A program made the translations under genes and the position numbers. Below are positions 32,590-34,127 of a stretch of 34,127 nt of DNA, piece after piece (position 1 is the stretch's first letter; every line of letters begins with the position of its first letter). The DNA is from Akkermansia muciniphila (GTDB lineage Bacteria > Verrucomicrobiota > Verrucomicrobiia > Limisphaerales > BJHT01). A model generated the notes under the pieces. It searched no databases, was not told the origin of the DNA, and worked only from the letters and a program-made list of their open reading frames with translations. The stretch spans positions 1 to 34,127 of the forward strand of contig CAMAUZ010000082.1 in the NCBI GenBank assembly GCA_945861535.1, in the 5' to 3' direction.

Positions 32590-32712
32590 ATGAACCAGCG
32601 AAACCTGATCGTCGAAGATGTCCGCCGCATCCGGCACATTGATGAAACTTGTTCTCCAGTGGCCGAAGAATGGTCCCCTCTGCGAATACAGTCAGGGGCA
32701 GCTCCTGGCTGA
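32590..32712 (+). CDS. Possible 40-residue small ORF overlapping the next gene
   Basis: ATG 32590 follows a very purine-rich Shine-Dalgarno-like tract (GGAGGGGGG, ending 4 bp before it), the strongest ribosome-site signal in this area. The peptide begins MNQRNLIVEDVRRIRHIDET and then loses protein-like character. The opening resembles N-termini of small proteins reading (N)xIVEEVRxIRE.... It ends inside the membrane-protein gene in another frame. It may be a decayed small gene or a coupling leader. Confidence 0.25.
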   Translation: MNQRNLIVEDVRRIRHIDETCSPVAEEWSPLRIQSGAAPG

Positions 32713-33988
32713 TTTTCGCAGCGGCAAACTTCCGGCGGATTGCACAGTTCGATGGGCCGACGGCTGTGAGTGGGTTTCCCTACGTCACCTATTCGCGAAT
32801 GAATCGCCGCTGCCCACGCTGTCGCACCTCGCGCCGCGGAAGTTAAGCACACTGCGGCCGACAGTAGCTCAACGAGCAGCATGGCTGCTGCGTCCGCAGC
32901 CGGTCGTCTTGGGTGCGATTGGCGGGTTGTGGGCGGCCGCCGGCATCCTCTACCTGATTGCTCTGGTGGACCGGCCCGAAAACAGCCCTTCGATTGCACG
33001 CGATGACTTTCTGGAGATCGCCTTTCAGATGTCGGTAGCCGGATGGACGGTTGCTGGCGGGGTTGCCGGACCTTGGTTCTTATCCGTCTTAAAACCCGTC
33101 TTCGTCCACCGGTGGCGGGCCATCGCCCTGGCCGTGGCGGTTAATTTCGTGGCCATATTCGCCGCCTTGCACCTGCTGGATGACCCCATCGCCGCATTCG
33201 CCGCCTGCCTGCTGCCCGTTCTGCTTTTCAACCGCCGAGCCATCGTCGTACTCGACCATGTTTTCCAGCATCCTTCACCCCGCGAGTGGCTGCGGCGATT
33301 ACCACTTCATCGCCTCAAACCGTACCTCGACACACCGGAGGGCCGCAGGCTCACCCGAATTCTGAGGTTCCTGCGATCCAATGGGATTCTGCAAACCCGG
33401 CTGCTCGGGTTGAGTATTCCAGGCATGTGGGTGCGCTGGTACCTGCTCGGCTCTTCTCCGTCGTTTTATCTCTTAATACTCATCTGCTTCCTGACCCCGT
33501 TTCCGCTGAGCTTCCATCGCCGGGGCAAAGTAACATTCCTTCCCGCGCTGCTGATAACGCTGCCCTTGCTGGTCAGCCTACGCTTGGGCATGCCACCCAC
33601 CACGGAGTACTGGAACTACTGTTTCGAGGATTGGTGGCAATCCGGCCAGTTTTGGGGCGAGGACTATGTCATTCCAATCGCCGCGGCATTTCTCGGTTGC
33701 TCCGCCGGCAGTGCCACATATCAATTGGTGGACCGCCTTCGACGCCGCGACACTCCCCCCACCGATGGAACCCTCGCGATCAGTGCGATTGGATACCTCG
33801 CCTTTTTCCTGCCCGTGAATCTGAGTCTGGTAGGTACCGCCGTCGCGGCCAGCCGCTGGCTGGAGGCCAACAAACTACCTCCATTTCAAGACGGCTTGTA
33901 TCATATGTTCGGTTTGTTTCCGCCGCCGCCGGACTGGGTCTATCGGCTCCTCGTTTCGCCGATCGGATTGGATTATGTGATTTCATAA
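32642..33988 (+). CDS. Multi-pass membrane protein with GYF_2-like N-terminal domain
   Basis: This is a 448-residue protein from ATG 32642; ATG 32618 would add eight residues. Residues 1-51 resemble a GYF_2/DUF4339 domain (GPLCEYSQGQLLADFRSGKL, ADGCEWVSLRHLF), which in other proteins has the pattern GP-x-S-x-x-Q-L...G-x-L-x-x-x-T-x-x-W-x-x-G-x-x-x-W. The rest holds about eight hydrophobic segments (for example VVLGAIGGLWAAAGILYLIA, IALAVAVNFVAIFAALHLL, FYLLILICFLTPFPLSF, IAAAFLGCSAGSATYQL), so it is an inner-membrane protein. I do not recognise the transmembrane family. It follows flotillin by 78 bp on the same strand and may be co-transcribed, which would fit a membrane-microdomain partner (inference). 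Confidence 0.75.
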   Translation: MKLVLQWPKNGPLCEYSQGQLLADFRSGKLPADCTVRWADGCEWVSLRHLFANESPLPTLSHLAPRKLSTLRPTVAQRAAWLLRPQPVVLGAIGGLWAAAGILYLIALVDRPENSPSIARDDFLEIAFQMSVAGWTVAGGVAGPWFLSVLKPVFVHRWRAIALAVAVNFVAIFAALHLLDDPIAAFAACLLPVLLFNRRAIVVLDHVFQHPSPREWLRRLPLHRLKPYLDTPEGRRLTRILRFLRSNGILQTRLLGLSIPGMWVRWYLLGSSPSFYLLILICFLTPFPLSFHRRGKVTFLPALLITLPLLVSLRLGMPPTTEYWNYCFEDWWQSGQFWGEDYVIPIAAAFLGCSAGSATYQLVDRLRRRDTPPTDGTLAISAIGYLAFFLPVNLSLVGTAVAASRWLEANKLPPFQDGLYHMFGLFPPPPDWVYRLLVSPIGLDYVIS

Positions 33989-33999
33989 CCATCCGGATA

Positions 34000-34127
34000 T
34001 TAGTCCCACAGCATCAACTGGTTACGAGAGGCGGTAGCCTCATCTTGAGAGCCGATATTGGCAAACAGCTCAGCCATAGGCACTTGCTCAAACGCGTTGA
34101 CGCTCACAATCTGTAGCATTTGGGACA
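34000..34127 (-). CDS. C-terminal end of a probable IS4-type transposase (cut by window edge)
   Basis: The last 41 codons of a minus-strand frame are visible and end at TAA 34000-34002: QMLQIVSVNAFEQVPMAELF, then a polar stretch, then NQLMLWD. IS4-family transposases end in a similar way (xLQILSxxxFExxPxxxLL...NQLxLx). The catalytic DDE residues lie outside the window. No terminal inverted repeat could be confirmed in the 11 bp left of the stop before the membrane-protein gene. Assignment is from memory of the C-terminal pattern. Confidence 0.55.
   Translation of the reverse strand, partial: SQMLQIVSVNAFEQVPMAELFANIGSQDEATASRNQLMLWD

Noticed and set aside
33286-34116. Plus-strand frame of 276 codons reaching past the membrane-protein stop
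   Set aside because: It overlaps the membrane protein in another frame, is Arg/Pro/His-rich, and runs antisense through the transposase end.

Overview
The window looks like a chromosomal segment of a GC-rich member of the PVC superphylum, most likely a verrucomicrobion. The evidence is the concentration of protein families largely confined to Planctomycetes and Verrucomicrobia: CxxCH proteins of the PSCyt1/DUF1587/DUF1592/DUF1588/DUF1585 and PSCyt1/DUF1549/DUF1553 types, their usual partners with DUF1552 and DUF1501 domains and twin-arginine leaders, a PVC-type membrane-bound dehydrogenase with HEAT repeats and a C-terminal heme site, secreted glycan-active proteins, and RAYT (REP-associated tyrosine transposase) debris. 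No rRNA, tRNA or CRISPR array was seen.

Left part (1-6110, minus strand): an apparent unit runs from a DUF1592-type cytochrome-like gene (broken by one frameshift) through a DUF1552 gene to a BNR-repeat sialidase cut by the window edge. A small toxin-antitoxin pair (antitoxin plus PIN toxin) sits between the first two genes on the opposite strand. The toxin has Asn where the family usually has a catalytic Asp.

Centre (6239-18239, minus strand): two very large exported proteins. One of 2280 residues has a central glycoside-hydrolase-like part, a beta-propeller and a C-terminal discoidin-like part. One of 1449 residues fuses a neutral-ceramidase domain to a PVC dehydrogenase/HEAT/heme module and carries palindromic elements inside its reading frame. 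About 800 bp of repeat-rich non-coding DNA lie between them.

Middle (18454-26566): a stretch of gene debris (DUF1501 and DUF1549-like pieces) on the minus strand is followed on the plus strand by an IclR regulator, a 56-codon stub of a sugar-ABC substrate-binding lipoprotein, a SASA-family carbohydrate esterase, and an intact overlapping DUF1549/DUF1553-DUF1501 pair. I read this as a carbohydrate-use locus that lost its transporter.

Right part (26567-34127): a beta-carbonic anhydrase stands between two RAYT remnants and other gene fragments. Then come a BioC-like methyltransferase, a divergent NfeD-flotillin membrane-domain pair, a multi-pass membrane protein with a GYF_2-like N-terminus, and the end of an apparent IS4-type transposase at the edge.

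The clearest undescribed signal is a roughly 39-bp sequence present six times, always intergenic and always in the same orientation. Two palindromic element families have also entered non-coding and coding DNA. All functional calls come from reading the sequence and from memory of the families; no search was run.
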